Source: an uncultured Lachnospiraceae bacterium (GTDB lineage Bacteria; Bacillota; Clostridia; Lachnospirales; Lachnospiraceae). Taken from it: a DNA stretch of 53,411 bases. The position numbers were made by a program, and so were the translations under genes. Of the stretch, positions 27,816-35,900 are shown in pieces. The stretch lies in the NCBI GenBank assembly GCA_945621435.1, contig CALZBR010000015.1, positions 1 through 53,411 on the forward strand, read 5' to 3'. The notes beneath the pieces are model-generated. The model saw only the letters and a list, made by a program, of their open reading frames with translations. It was not told where the DNA came from and ran no database searches. Numbering within the stretch: position 1 is the first letter of the stretch; every line of letters begins with the position of its first letter.

Positions 27816-27821
27816 TCCCTA

Positions 27822-28775
27822 TCACCTTTTAAGAATAACCTTTAACCAATTATACAATCTCGGAGACAGATAGCATAGTGTACATTGAACACTTTTTTTA
27901 TCCGGCGTATGTTTATACATATACCGATACATGTGAATTATTTCTTCTCTCCTCAGTCGCTCTTCTACGGTTGAAATCGGAATCTTTGCCAGCATCCAAA
28001 GCTTATTTTTGGCAATGTTGCAGGTATCTGACAATAATCCTGTATACCCCATGTTTTCATAATCTCTAAAACGGTTATATAGAGCCTCCACTATGTCTAA
28101 ACTTCGTATAGACGGCTTTGCATGCATAATGCTGTTGTTCACAATTCTATAACGATATAAATCTCCACTCAGGACCGTCAGTTTATCTGCATTCATATAC
28201 ATAACATGCGCCATGGCCGCATCTTCACATACCTTTCCTTCAGGGAAAATAATATTGTCGAAGACCTTTTTTTTACTTAATGATAGCGAATTCATAATGA
28301 ATATTCCATTATCCAGCCCAAGGCACTCCAATGCTTCATAGCTGTTATAGGTTGCCGCCTCAGGTATGACATAAGATAGTATCTTGCCTTCTTCATCCAC
28401 TCGCTGCATTCCAATCTGGACAATATCGCTATCTGTCTCAAGAAGACATGTCAATAGTGTTTCATAAAACTCAGGAGCGATATAATCATCTCCATCCACA
28501 AACCCAATATACTCGCCTCTTACAGCAGCAACCCCGGCATTTTTGGCAGAGGAACAACCTCCATTCTTTTTATGAATCACCCTGATGCGTTCGTCCCGTT
28601 CCGACCAACGGTCACACATTTCAGGAATCCTGTCAGGTGAACCGTCATCCACCAGGATAATCTCAAGATTACGATAGGTTTGACACAAAATACTATCTAT
28701 ACATTCATCTAAAAACCTCTCCACTTTATATGCGGTAACTATTACGCTGATTAAAGGTGTATTTGTACTAACCAT
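27822..28775 (-). CDS. Family 2 glycosyltransferase
   Basis: A 317-residue GT-A enzyme: ISVIVTAYKVERFLDECIDS, LVDDGSPDRIPEMCDRW, KNGGCSSAKNAGV and the DxD motif VDGDDYIAPEF, then a C-terminal region similar to EpsJ-type transferases. No membrane segments. It probably adds one sugar of the EPS repeat unit. Donor unknown. It is 6 bases from wzx, so the two are likely translated from one message. Confidence 0.9.
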   Translation of the reverse strand: MVSTNTPLISVIVTAYKVERFLDECIDSILCQTYRNLEIILVDDGSPDRIPEMCDRWSERDERIRVIHKKNGGCSSAKNAGVAAVRGEYIGFVDGDDYIAPEFYETLLTCLLETDSDIVQIGMQRVDEEGKILSYVIPEAATYNSYEALECLGLDNGIFIMNSLSLSKKKVFDNIIFPEGKVCEDAAMAHVMYMNADKLTVLSGDLYRYRIVNNSIMHAKPSIRSLDIVEALYNRFRDYENMGYTGLLSDTCNIAKNKLWMLAKIPISTVEERLRREEIIHMYRYMYKHTPDKKSVQCTLCYLSPRLYNWLKVILKR

Positions 28776-28836
28776 TGATTCATCCTTGTCTTTTATTCTA
28801 AAAATGTATTTGTTTCTATCAGTTAGAACTGTTCAG

Positions 28837-29844
28837 CTAATGCTCGTACCTGTATTTTTCTATCTCCTCATAAATCCTGTCAATATAGCAATCCACAATA
28901 TTATCATACACATCGTTCAAATCAAAGCGTATGAACTCATTCCACTTTCTGATAATATTCTCTTCAAAATCTGCCTGGCCTCTGCTGAACTTTATCTTAC
29001 ATTCCTCTTCCGATTTGCAGTAATAATGATTGATTCTCAACAAGTTGTATTTGTTATTGGGATATGGTATTCTGGACCCGGTAACAATTTGTCCTGCTTC
29101 ATTCACCACGCACAGACATCCTTTGGGATATACTGTATGTGGTGAGTTCATGCAATAAATACTGCGAGGTTTTGCAATGATTTTTACCAGTTCATTTGGC
29201 TCAGCTTCGTCCTTTGCACGGTAAACAAAGTTTTCAGTAACCAACCCATCGGGTCTTGTTTTATGCCCATTTGATCCATACACATACCAGTTAACCGCAA
29301 GGGCGGCAGCATTTGTATAAGTTGCAAAAACAGAATCAATCACTTCATACAGGTCTGCTGTAACATCTGCAGTTGTAATAAACTCGTCACAGTCCAGAAA
29401 CATAAGATACTTAACCGTTTTTTTTGCTTTTTGGGTTGCTGCATAGTACGCATCCAGCTGCTTTGCCCGACCGGGCAAATAGGTATAATCTACTATCCCG
29501 GCATCAATATATTTCTTCAAGATAGTCTGTACATTATCCGAGCTTCCGTTATCGAACAGATAAAACTTATCTACACCTCTGACTATATGATAACATATCC
29601 ATTCCTCAATATATAAGCCTTCATCCTTCATAATTGCGGCAATAGCCAATTTATGCAAATAATTATTGTTACCCTTATCTGTAAAAAATTTATCAATTAT
29701 ACATGTCACGCCGGCAACCACACATAATGCCGGTGTCAAAAACAAAAACATCAGTTTTCGTTCCAATTTTGACTTTGTTTTTTTCCTGATAAAAAAATAA
29801 AGCCGGGAAGCATACCGTTCAAAGAAATTCATTATTCTCTGCAT
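28837..29844 (-). CDS. Glycosyltransferase family 92-like (DUF23) protein
   Basis: A 335-residue protein with a basic N-terminus, one membrane segment at about residues 32-50 and a GT-A-type domain. Recognisable pieces are AIAAIMKDEGLYIEEWICYHIVRGVDKFYLFDNGSSDN, the DxD-like FLDCDEFI, and PHTVYP near the end. These are typical of the GT92/DUF23 group, whose characterised members are galactosyltransferases. It is the first gene of the distal EPS run. No convincing promoter with both elements was found directly upstream, though a TATAAT lies at minus-strand 29905-29900. Confidence 0.82.
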   Translation of the reverse strand: MQRIMNFFERYASRLYFFIRKKTKSKLERKLMFLFLTPALCVVAGVTCIIDKFFTDKGNNNYLHKLAIAAIMKDEGLYIEEWICYHIVRGVDKFYLFDNGSSDNVQTILKKYIDAGIVDYTYLPGRAKQLDAYYAATQKAKKTVKYLMFLDCDEFITTADVTADLYEVIDSVFATYTNAAALAVNWYVYGSNGHKTRPDGLVTENFVYRAKDEAEPNELVKIIAKPRSIYCMNSPHTVYPKGCLCVVNEAGQIVTGSRIPYPNNKYNLLRINHYYCKSEEECKIKFSRGQADFEENIIRKWNEFIRFDLNDVYDNIVDCYIDRIYEEIEKYRYEH

Positions 29845-30048
29845 GTTTCATACCCTTCACTAAACTCTCCTTATTCCTGTCTGCTCTACGTTTACCTTGA
29901 TTATAGATTTGATTTCCAGCACAATTCTATCATTGTTCCATATGTATTTCAATCAAAAATATGCATCCTATTTACCTATTACATGTTTTCAGGCACACTT
30001 TTTTATTATCAAGCACCACAAATGAGAGCACCTTTCTAAACATAATTC

Positions 30049-30077
30049 TTTACTTTTTGGTATTTTTGTCTCATAAT
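30049..30077 (+). promoter_or_regulatory. Possible promoter of the GGDEF-sigma-pilin gene run
   Basis: TTTACT (30049-30054) and CATAAT (30072-30077) are separated by 17 bases in the divergent intergenic region 29845-30141. Apart from this the gap is AT-rich with nothing else recognised. Consensus match is moderate. Confidence 0.4.
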
Positions 30078-30141
30078 TATACTTAATTCACAGATATGTT
30101 ATGTAGCAATAAACAAAGATATGAGCTAAGGAGCATTATGT

Positions 30142-30849
30142 ATGCAGGAGAAAAAGTTTGTAACCACCTTTCGAAAGCTTAAAACGATTCAGCTGATTGC
30201 TTTTCTGCTGATTGAAGTAATCTTCGTACTGATTCTGATCATGGAGCCCTCCCTCGGGGTCAACGCCTTCCGCAACCGGGCTCTTTTTTCTCTGTGCGCG
30301 GTGACCTGGATTCTGGTACTGTTCAGCCTTGTCAGCCTGATCAACGATTTTCGGACGCTGCGTTCCTTTGCACAGGAATGTCATGATTTGGAAAAGGAAG
30401 CCTATCTGGATACCATGACTGGTCTCCCCAGCAGGCACGGGCTGGATCTCATTTTTCGGACCTATGACACCCCGGAATCAGCTGCAAATCTGGGATGTTA
30501 CATGGTCACCATCAACAGCTTATCCGAAATCAACGAGACAATCGGACGCGCCTCCGGCGACAACGCCATCTATGATTTCTGTAATATATTCGAGAAAGTA
30601 GGCGATGCTTACGGTATTGTGGGGCGCAACGGAGGAAATGAATTTCTGGCCGTTCTCAATAATTGCACGGATGAGATCATGCATGATTTTATTAACAGGC
30701 TCGACGCGGAGATTACTTCCTACAACGAACGTCACAAGCATGCTCCGCTTAAGCTGACCGGTACCTATGTACTCAATTCGGAGGAACATTTCACAGTGTT
30801 CCCGCAGCTCCTGACAGCGACCTACAATAAGCTTCATGAACTTGTATAA
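30142..30849 (+). CDS. Membrane-bound degenerate GGDEF-domain protein
   Basis: A 235-residue protein with two membrane segments (about residues 15-35 and 48-68), a short coiled linker and a GGDEF domain. DTMTGLPSRHGLD and GRASGD fit active diguanylate cyclases, but the signature reads GGNEF (residues 164-168). The upstream metal-binding DxD is replaced by T-I-N (residues 123-125). Cyclic-di-GMP synthesis is therefore unlikely; a GTP- or ligand-sensing role is possible. AAGGAG lies 8 nt before ATG 30142. It is 59 nt upstream of the sigma factor gene on the same strand. Confidence 0.82.
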   Translation: MQEKKFVTTFRKLKTIQLIAFLLIEVIFVLILIMEPSLGVNAFRNRALFSLCAVTWILVLFSLVSLINDFRTLRSFAQECHDLEKEAYLDTMTGLPSRHGLDLIFRTYDTPESAANLGCYMVTINSLSEINETIGRASGDNAIYDFCNIFEKVGDAYGIVGRNGGNEFLAVLNNCTDEIMHDFINRLDAEITSYNERHKHAPLKLTGTYVLNSEEHFTVFPQLLTATYNKLHELV

Positions 30850-30908
30850 TCCACGGATATTCATCTTAAGGACATTCACCGGGAAAAAGAACGCGGGTAA
30901 GAAAACAT

Positions 30909-31469
30909 ATGAAGGAATGGGATATCCCCTACATAGCGGGGCTTGTAAAAAAAGCACAACAGAATAATTCCGATGCCTTCGCCGAGTTATACGCTCTGAC
31001 ATATAACAAGGTCTATAACTATGCGCGCCATTATCTGCACAACGACTTTCTCGCCCAGGATGCCTTGCAGGAAATCTACATTTCCGCTTTAAAGAACATC
31101 AACAGCCTGAATGATCCTACCTTATTCATAGCATGGCTGAACCGCATATCCTTTCACATCTGTTATGATATGGGAAAGAATCAGAAAAACACCGCCGACA
31201 GCTCTGCGGACGCAGAATTACTGGAGATTGTGGAAGACGAGCATATCTACTCCAATCCGGAGGAGAACTACCAGAAAAAGGACGAACACCTCCGTCTCAA
31301 AGAAGCACTGAATCAGCTTCCCTTTCAGGAACGCCAGGTCATCATCATGCGTTTCTACAACGACATGAAGCTCGAGGAAATTGCCGCCGCCTGCGGCATC
31401 AGTCGAAGCACGGTCAAGAGACTGCTTGCTTCCGGCGAAAATACTCTGAAGAGAATAATGAACAGTTAG
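30909..31469 (+). CDS. ECF-type RNA polymerase sigma factor
   Basis: A 186-residue sigma-70 family protein with only regions 2 and 4. Region 2 is the segment AFAELYALTYNKVYNYARHYL...AQDALQEIYISALKNI...FIAWLNRISFHICYDM. Region 4 is LNQLPFQERQVIIMRFYNDMKLEEIAAACGISRSTVKRLL, a clear helix-turn-helix. It should direct RNA polymerase to a small regulon. The next gene, 11 nt downstream, encodes a one-segment membrane protein placed where an anti-sigma factor normally is. The ribosome-binding site is weak. Confidence 0.9.
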   Translation: MKEWDIPYIAGLVKKAQQNNSDAFAELYALTYNKVYNYARHYLHNDFLAQDALQEIYISALKNINSLNDPTLFIAWLNRISFHICYDMGKNQKNTADSSADAELLEIVEDEHIYSNPEENYQKKDEHLRLKEALNQLPFQERQVIIMRFYNDMKLEEIAAACGISRSTVKRLLASGENTLKRIMNS

Positions 31470-31480
31470 GAGGGAAAAGG

Positions 31481-31978
31481 ATGCGCTTTCACAAGACAAA
31501 AAAATACAAACTGGATACCGCTCAGGCAAATCAGGCTCTGCAGAATATTTTTGCCGCCTGTGACAACAAGCCCAACACGATTCCCTTTGATAAGCTGATA
31601 CTGCGGCAGAAGATGAATACCGGAAAATATGACAGGCTTTTGCTGGTCACCTATATTGCCCTGTTTTTAACCTTTATTTCTCCGCTTGTCATCGTTCCCT
31701 TTGCGACTCAGACCCGGGACTGGCGCGCACCGGAAGCAGTGGCCATGATTGACAGCTACGTCAGTGACGGGTACCTTTACGTACAAATGGAAGGTGACAA
31801 CATACTATACAGTGAGGCGTATCTGGTTAAGAACGACGGAACGGTTATTCCGGTTCATTCCTATGATATAAAAGAAAAAACATTATGTTTTTCCTATTCA
31901 AATGATACAGAATCCAATATTTACATACCGGTTAAGGATAGCAGTGATTTTCATCTGTTGCTGACACCCGGGAATTAA
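31481..31978 (+). CDS. Single-pass membrane protein, candidate anti-sigma factor
   Basis: A 165-residue protein: cytoplasmic N-terminal about 52 residues, one membrane segment (about 54-77) and an extracytoplasmic domain of about 85 residues with beta-strand-like segments (GYLYVQMEGDNILYSEAYLV). AGGAGG precedes ATG 31481. The topology and the position directly after an ECF sigma gene suggest an anti-sigma factor or sensor, but there is no zinc-binding HxxxCxxC motif or other known anti-sigma signature. Confidence 0.72.
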   Translation: MRFHKTKKYKLDTAQANQALQNIFAACDNKPNTIPFDKLILRQKMNTGKYDRLLLVTYIALFLTFISPLVIVPFATQTRDWRAPEAVAMIDSYVSDGYLYVQMEGDNILYSEAYLVKNDGTVIPVHSYDIKEKTLCFSYSNDTESNIYIPVKDSSDFHLLLTPGN

Positions 31979-31995
31979 AACGAGGTTCATATCTC

Positions 31996-32955
31996 ATGGC
32001 AGAATACAAAAAAAAGCTTTCCCTTATCGTATTCTTCCTGTCAGTTCTCCTGCTGGTTAGCTGTGGCTCCACCGGAAACCCCGGAACAAATACGGCGCTG
32101 CCGGACAAAGGCAGTCCCGGAAATGTCTCCGCTATTGGTACCCGGGACAGTACGCCGGTCTGCCTCGTCCCAAGAGCAGACGGAAATCTGACAGTACAAA
32201 ACGATATAGCGGTAATTGATTATTCCAATTCCGACTCAGGATACATAGCTGCGTCCTATACCGGTCCCGTATCCAAGGTAAAAATGATACTCATCGGACC
32301 CGATAATGTTAAGTACACCTACGACCTGCACGGAAATGGTTACGAATTCTTCCCTCTTTCCTCCGGCAGCGGTGCTTATCAGGTAGGAATCTACGAGAAT
32401 GTTTCCGGCACCAATTATTCCACCTGTCTTTTCACGGAGTTCAGCGCCGGCCTGGAAAACGAATTCGGTCCCTTTCTCTACCCCAACCAATATGTCAATT
32501 TCCATGCCGACAGCCTAACGGTGGCCAAAGGTGCTGAGCTTGCCAAAAGCGCCGACACAGACCTGGATGTCATCGTCAATGTATATAATTATATTATTTC
32601 TTCCATCACCTATGACGAGGCCAAAGCAGCCGACCCGCCCACAGGATATACGACAGATGTTGATGCCATCCTGTCTTCCGGCAAAGGTATCTGTCTGGAT
32701 TATGCCGCGGTTATGGCTGCGATGTTAAGAAGCCAGGGGATTCCCACCCGACTTGAAGTAGGATATGCCAAGGACGCCTACCATGCCTGGATCAGTATTT
32801 ATACCGAAGATACCGGCTGGCTGAACGGACTGATTGAATTTACGGGCAATAAATGGACTCTGGTAGATCCCACCTTCGGAGCCAACAACTCTGAAAAAGC
32901 TCTGAAAAAGTTTATCGGTGACGGCAGCAATTATGTGCTGCAGAAGGTTTATTAA
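31996..32955 (+). CDS. Transglutaminase-like lipoprotein
   Basis: A 319-residue exported lipoprotein (lipobox LVSC, Cys23). Residues about 60-160 are beta-rich. The transglutaminase-like core has a complete predicted triad: Cys233 in GKGICLDYAAVMAAMLRSQGIPTR, His263 in AYHAWISIY and Asp291 in WTLVDPTFG. Such surface enzymes act as peptidases, isopeptide-forming enzymes or peptidoglycan-related enzymes. It lies between the candidate anti-sigma and the pilus-platform genes (gaps 17 and 11 nt), so processing or cross-linking of the pilin-like products is a reasonable guess only. Confidence 0.88.
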   Translation: MAEYKKKLSLIVFFLSVLLLVSCGSTGNPGTNTALPDKGSPGNVSAIGTRDSTPVCLVPRADGNLTVQNDIAVIDYSNSDSGYIAASYTGPVSKVKMILIGPDNVKYTYDLHGNGYEFFPLSSGSGAYQVGIYENVSGTNYSTCLFTEFSAGLENEFGPFLYPNQYVNFHADSLTVAKGAELAKSADTDLDVIVNVYNYIISSITYDEAKAADPPTGYTTDVDAILSSGKGICLDYAAVMAAMLRSQGIPTRLEVGYAKDAYHAWISIYTEDTGWLNGLIEFTGNKWTLVDPTFGANNSEKALKKFIGDGSNYVLQKVY

Positions 32956-32966
32956 GGAGGAGAAAA

Positions 32967-34013
32967 ATGCGAGATCAAAAAATACTGTCAAATGAAGAGA
33001 TTGCTTCCTTCTGCAATCAGGCGGCCATGTTGTTTCAGGCCGGTATTCCGCCTGTTGAAGCAGTCTCCATCATGTTAAGTGATGCCAAAACATCAGACGC
33101 CAGGGAACTGTTGAACAGCATTCTGGCTGTTTGCCGCAAGGGAAAACCCTTTTATCAGGCTCTGCAGGGCACCGGCGTTTTCCCGGACTATGTCATCAAC
33201 ATGCTTGTACTCGGAGAAGAATCCGGCAACCTGGATATCTGTATGCAATCCCTGGCAAATTACTATGAAAAAGAACAAAACATATCTGACAGTCTGAAGG
33301 GTGCCATCTCCTATCCCCTTGTGATGATTGCCATGATGATGATTGTAATCTTTGTCTTAATCAGTAAGGTAATGCCGATTTTCCAACAGGTATTTGCGGA
33401 GCTGGGCAACGAGATGACCGGCTTCTCCGCTTCTCTGCTAAAGCTGGGGAATACTCTAAATCGCTCTTCCGCCCTGATTGTTGTGTTCCTGGCCATTATC
33501 GCTCTCATATGGCTGTTAGCTACAAGAACACTTACGGGAAAACGAATCGCGCGCAACTTCCTCAATTCCTTCCCTCTGACAAAAAGCTTCTACGAAAGCG
33601 TAGCATGTGAACGATTTGCCAGCGGTATGTCCCTGACATTAAAAAGCGGTATGGACACCTTTGAATCACTGGACATCGTTTCTCATCTGGTCAGTCACAA
33701 AAAAATGCAGGAAAAAATTGAGGTCTGCAAGGATAAACTGCACAGCGGAAGCAATTTTGCAGAAGCCCTTGGTGCTTCCGGTATCTTTAATAATCTGCAC
33801 TCACAAATGGTTAGTGTCGGATTCAAAAGCGGTAATATCGATTCTGTGTTGAACAAGATTGCACAGAATTACGAGAGAGAAACCGATAAGCGGATTCAAA
33901 GGATCATTTCTGTTTTGGAACCCACTTTGGTCATCATTTTATCTGTTATAGTAGGTCTGATTCTGCTGTCAGTCATCCTTCCTCTCATGGGAATCATGGC
34001 TTCCATCGGATAA
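32967..34013 (+). CDS. Type II secretion/type IV pilus F-type platform protein (GspF/PilC/ComGB-like)
   Basis: A 348-residue inner-membrane protein with two repeated T2SF domains. Each has a cytoplasmic helical part, CNQAAMLFQAGIPPVEA and CERFASGMSLTLKSGMDTFESL, ending with LGEESGNLD and VGFKSGNID. There are three membrane segments: after YP at about residue 115, near 170, and at the C-terminus. It would form the rotating base on which pilin-like subunits are assembled. No GspE/PilB/ComGA ATPase gene is in the window, which is unusual. AGGAGG precedes ATG 32967. Confidence 0.92.
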   Translation: MRDQKILSNEEIASFCNQAAMLFQAGIPPVEAVSIMLSDAKTSDARELLNSILAVCRKGKPFYQALQGTGVFPDYVINMLVLGEESGNLDICMQSLANYYEKEQNISDSLKGAISYPLVMIAMMMIVIFVLISKVMPIFQQVFAELGNEMTGFSASLLKLGNTLNRSSALIVVFLAIIALIWLLATRTLTGKRIARNFLNSFPLTKSFYESVACERFASGMSLTLKSGMDTFESLDIVSHLVSHKKMQEKIEVCKDKLHSGSNFAEALGASGIFNNLHSQMVSVGFKSGNIDSVLNKIAQNYERETDKRIQRIISVLEPTLVIILSVIVGLILLSVILPLMGIMASIG

Positions 34014-34040
34014 ACAACCGTATCCAGAAAGGAGTAACCT

Positions 34041-34376
34041 GTGAATCGCTTTGACCCTACCTATTCCGCCGTCGGCGAAAAGATAGCATTCTGGCTTCCC
34101 ATTGCTGCTTTTACACTTCCCATCGCCTTGTTTTTAGGCGGTGTAGCATCTGTCGGAAACACTACCGATGCCAAGCAGCTGGAAGGTCTGAACACCGCAC
34201 TAACCCGAAGCATCTCTCAGTGCTATGCTGTTGAGGGAAAATATCCTGAGGATTTACAATATTTAAAGGATCACTATGGCCTTACTTATGACGAATCAGT
34301 CTTTCTGGTTGATTATGAATCAATGGGCGGAAACCTGATACCCGAAGTGACCATTTTGAAAAAGGACAATCATTAG
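34041..34376 (+). CDS. Small pilin-like membrane protein 1
   Basis: A 111-residue product with GTG start 34041 (AGGAG, 6 nt). A membrane segment spans about residues 16-38. The soluble part, LNTALTRSISQCYAVEGKYPEDLQYLKDHYGL, resembles the YPxxLxxL region after the long helix of type II secretion major pseudopilins and ComGC. The usual G-FTLxE cleavage site is absent, so prepilin peptidase processing is doubtful. It follows the F-platform gene by 27 nt. Confidence 0.65.
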   Translation: MNRFDPTYSAVGEKIAFWLPIAAFTLPIALFLGGVASVGNTTDAKQLEGLNTALTRSISQCYAVEGKYPEDLQYLKDHYGLTYDESVFLVDYESMGGNLIPEVTILKKDNH

Positions 34377-34392
34377 ATTGGAGTTATTACCT

Positions 34393-34893
34393 ATGAAACG
34401 GGAAAGAGATTTTATAGTAGATGTGCTGTTTGTTCTGGCACTCTTCGGTGTCTTCACCATATCCGCACTGGCACTGGTATCCATCGGTGCCGGGGTCTAC
34501 CAGAACACGGTAAATGATATGAGTCGCAATTACGACAGCAGAACCGCCATCGCCTACCTAAGCGAAAAGGTACGTAAGTCAGACAGTCTGTTGTCCGATG
34601 GAAGCCCTGCTGTTACACTGGGAACACTTGAGGAGCAACCGGCCCTGATTCTTCGCGAAGAACTGAATGATGTTCGATATTGTGCCTATCTCTATTTGCA
34701 TAACGGGTTTCTAAAGGAACTTTTTGTACGTGAGGACAGCTACCTTGGCAATCATATGCTGGACGCCGGTCAGGACATCATAGAGTTACAATCACTGAAA
34801 TATGAACAGATATCCGACAACCTGTTATCCGTCACCATGACCATAGACGAAAAAGAAACCAGACAGCTTTATCTTTCTCTTCGCTGCCGATAA
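34393..34893 (+). CDS. Small pilin-like membrane protein 2
   Basis: A predicted 166-residue protein from ATG 34393 (TTGGAG upstream; the open frame extends to a TTG at 34378 that belongs to the ribosome-binding site). It has a membrane segment at about residues 9-31 and then a soluble domain with YDSRTAIAYLSEKVRKSD, a helix as in minor pseudopilins, and beta-strand-like segments. It may belong to the DUF4860 group, by memory only. Cleavage motif not evident. Confidence 0.68.
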   Translation: MKRERDFIVDVLFVLALFGVFTISALALVSIGAGVYQNTVNDMSRNYDSRTAIAYLSEKVRKSDSLLSDGSPAVTLGTLEEQPALILREELNDVRYCAYLYLHNGFLKELFVREDSYLGNHMLDAGQDIIELQSLKYEQISDNLLSVTMTIDEKETRQLYLSLRCR

Positions 34894-34916
34894 CCCTAGG
34901 AAAGGATGACCGAATC

Positions 34917-35396
34917 ATGAAACATTCCAAATCAAGTATGTTTCTAATGGAACTGATTATTGCAATACTATTCTTTTCCCTGGCGAGTGCCGTATGCATC
35001 CAGCTATTTGCGCAATCACATCTTATCAGCAGGGAGACCGTCAATCAGAACTACGCAATCTCCCATGCACAAAGTCTGGCAGAGATATGGTATGCGACCG
35101 AAGGCGATCCGGAGAAAATGCAATCCCTGCTCAAAAACACTTCTACCGCTGACGGTACTGATCTGATACTGATGTTTGACAAAAGCTGGCAGCCCATAAG
35201 CCCTGAGAATCCCCTTGATTCTTCGACTTTCTATATCAGACTTATCAATATCGCGACACAGGAAATGGGGGATCATCAAAAGAAGGCAAAAATACATGTG
35301 ATTTACCGGGATCACAGCAAGCCCTCCGATTCCCCACATATACTTTACACTTTAGAGCTGATTCAGCATACTCCGATAAGGAGGGGTGAGTTATGA
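34917..35396 (+). CDS. Small pilin-like membrane protein 3
   Basis: A 159-residue protein. The N-terminus SSMFLMELIIAILFFSLASAVCIQLFAQSH, with a glutamate at the start of the hydrophobic helix, is the closest of the four to a type IV prepilin helix. The preceding glycine is missing. A soluble domain follows, containing AISHAQSLAEIWYATEGDPEKMQSLL. A reasonable minor pseudopilin candidate (compare ComGD-ComGG). It overlaps the next gene by four bases (ATGA). Confidence 0.68.
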   Translation: MKHSKSSMFLMELIIAILFFSLASAVCIQLFAQSHLISRETVNQNYAISHAQSLAEIWYATEGDPEKMQSLLKNTSTADGTDLILMFDKSWQPISPENPLDSSTFYIRLINIATQEMGDHQKKAKIHVIYRDHSKPSDSPHILYTLELIQHTPIRRGEL

Positions 35397-35794
35397 AGAG
35401 AAACAAAAAGGATTTCTTTGGTATCAATGTCGGAACCGTTTCAATGGTATTAATCTTTGTTCTTCTCTGTCTGGTCTCTTTTGCAGTACTTTGCATTGTC
35501 AGTGCAAATGCCGATAAGAACCTCAGCACCAAGATTGCCGACAGAACCGAAAACTATTATAAGGCCTGCGGTACAGCCCATACTTATCTGTCTGAGTTGG
35601 ATCAGACACTGTCAATTCAGTTCACACAATCTCAAAATGAGGATGACTATTTTGCAAAATCAGGTCATGACAAATCCTTCACGATTCCTGTATCTGATAC
35701 TCAGTCCCTTCTGGTAGAGGTTGAGATTCTCTATCCGGATTCTGTCGATGATACCTTTTATCGTATTACCCAATGGAAGGTGCTGAATGAATGA
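35393..35794 (+). CDS. Small pilin-like membrane protein 4
   Basis: A 133-residue protein with a membrane segment at about residues 16-38 (VSMVLIFVLLCLVSFAVLCIV), then a helix and a short beta-rich domain ending WKVLNE. AGGAGGGG precedes ATG 35393. It is the last gene of the run, about 60 nt before a bidirectional terminator. Assigned as pilin-like by topology, size and position rather than by a sequence signature. Confidence 0.65.
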   Translation: MKRNKKDFFGINVGTVSMVLIFVLLCLVSFAVLCIVSANADKNLSTKIADRTENYYKACGTAHTYLSELDQTLSIQFTQSQNEDDYFAKSGHDKSFTIPVSDTQSLLVEVEILYPDSVDDTFYRITQWKVLNE

Positions 35795-35852
35795 GAGTCA
35801 AATTCTCTTAAATTACAACAGATTACTCATGAAATAATGTTCCAACAAAAAC

Positions 35853-35890
35853 AAACTCCCTTCAGAATATTCCGAAGGGAGTTTTCTTGT
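35853..35890. terminator. Bidirectional terminator between the pilin-like genes and rpoC
   Basis: AAACTCCCTTC (35853-35863) pairs perfectly with GAAGGGAGTTT (35874-35884). T-rich runs follow on both strands. It ends the plus-strand pilin-like run and the minus-strand rpoB-rpoC transcript, so rpsL cannot rely on read-through. Confidence 0.88.
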
Positions 35891-35900
35891 TTGTATTCAA

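Noticed and set aside
30142..30849. Active diguanylate cyclase
   Set aside because: GGNEF and the missing DxD make catalysis unlikely.
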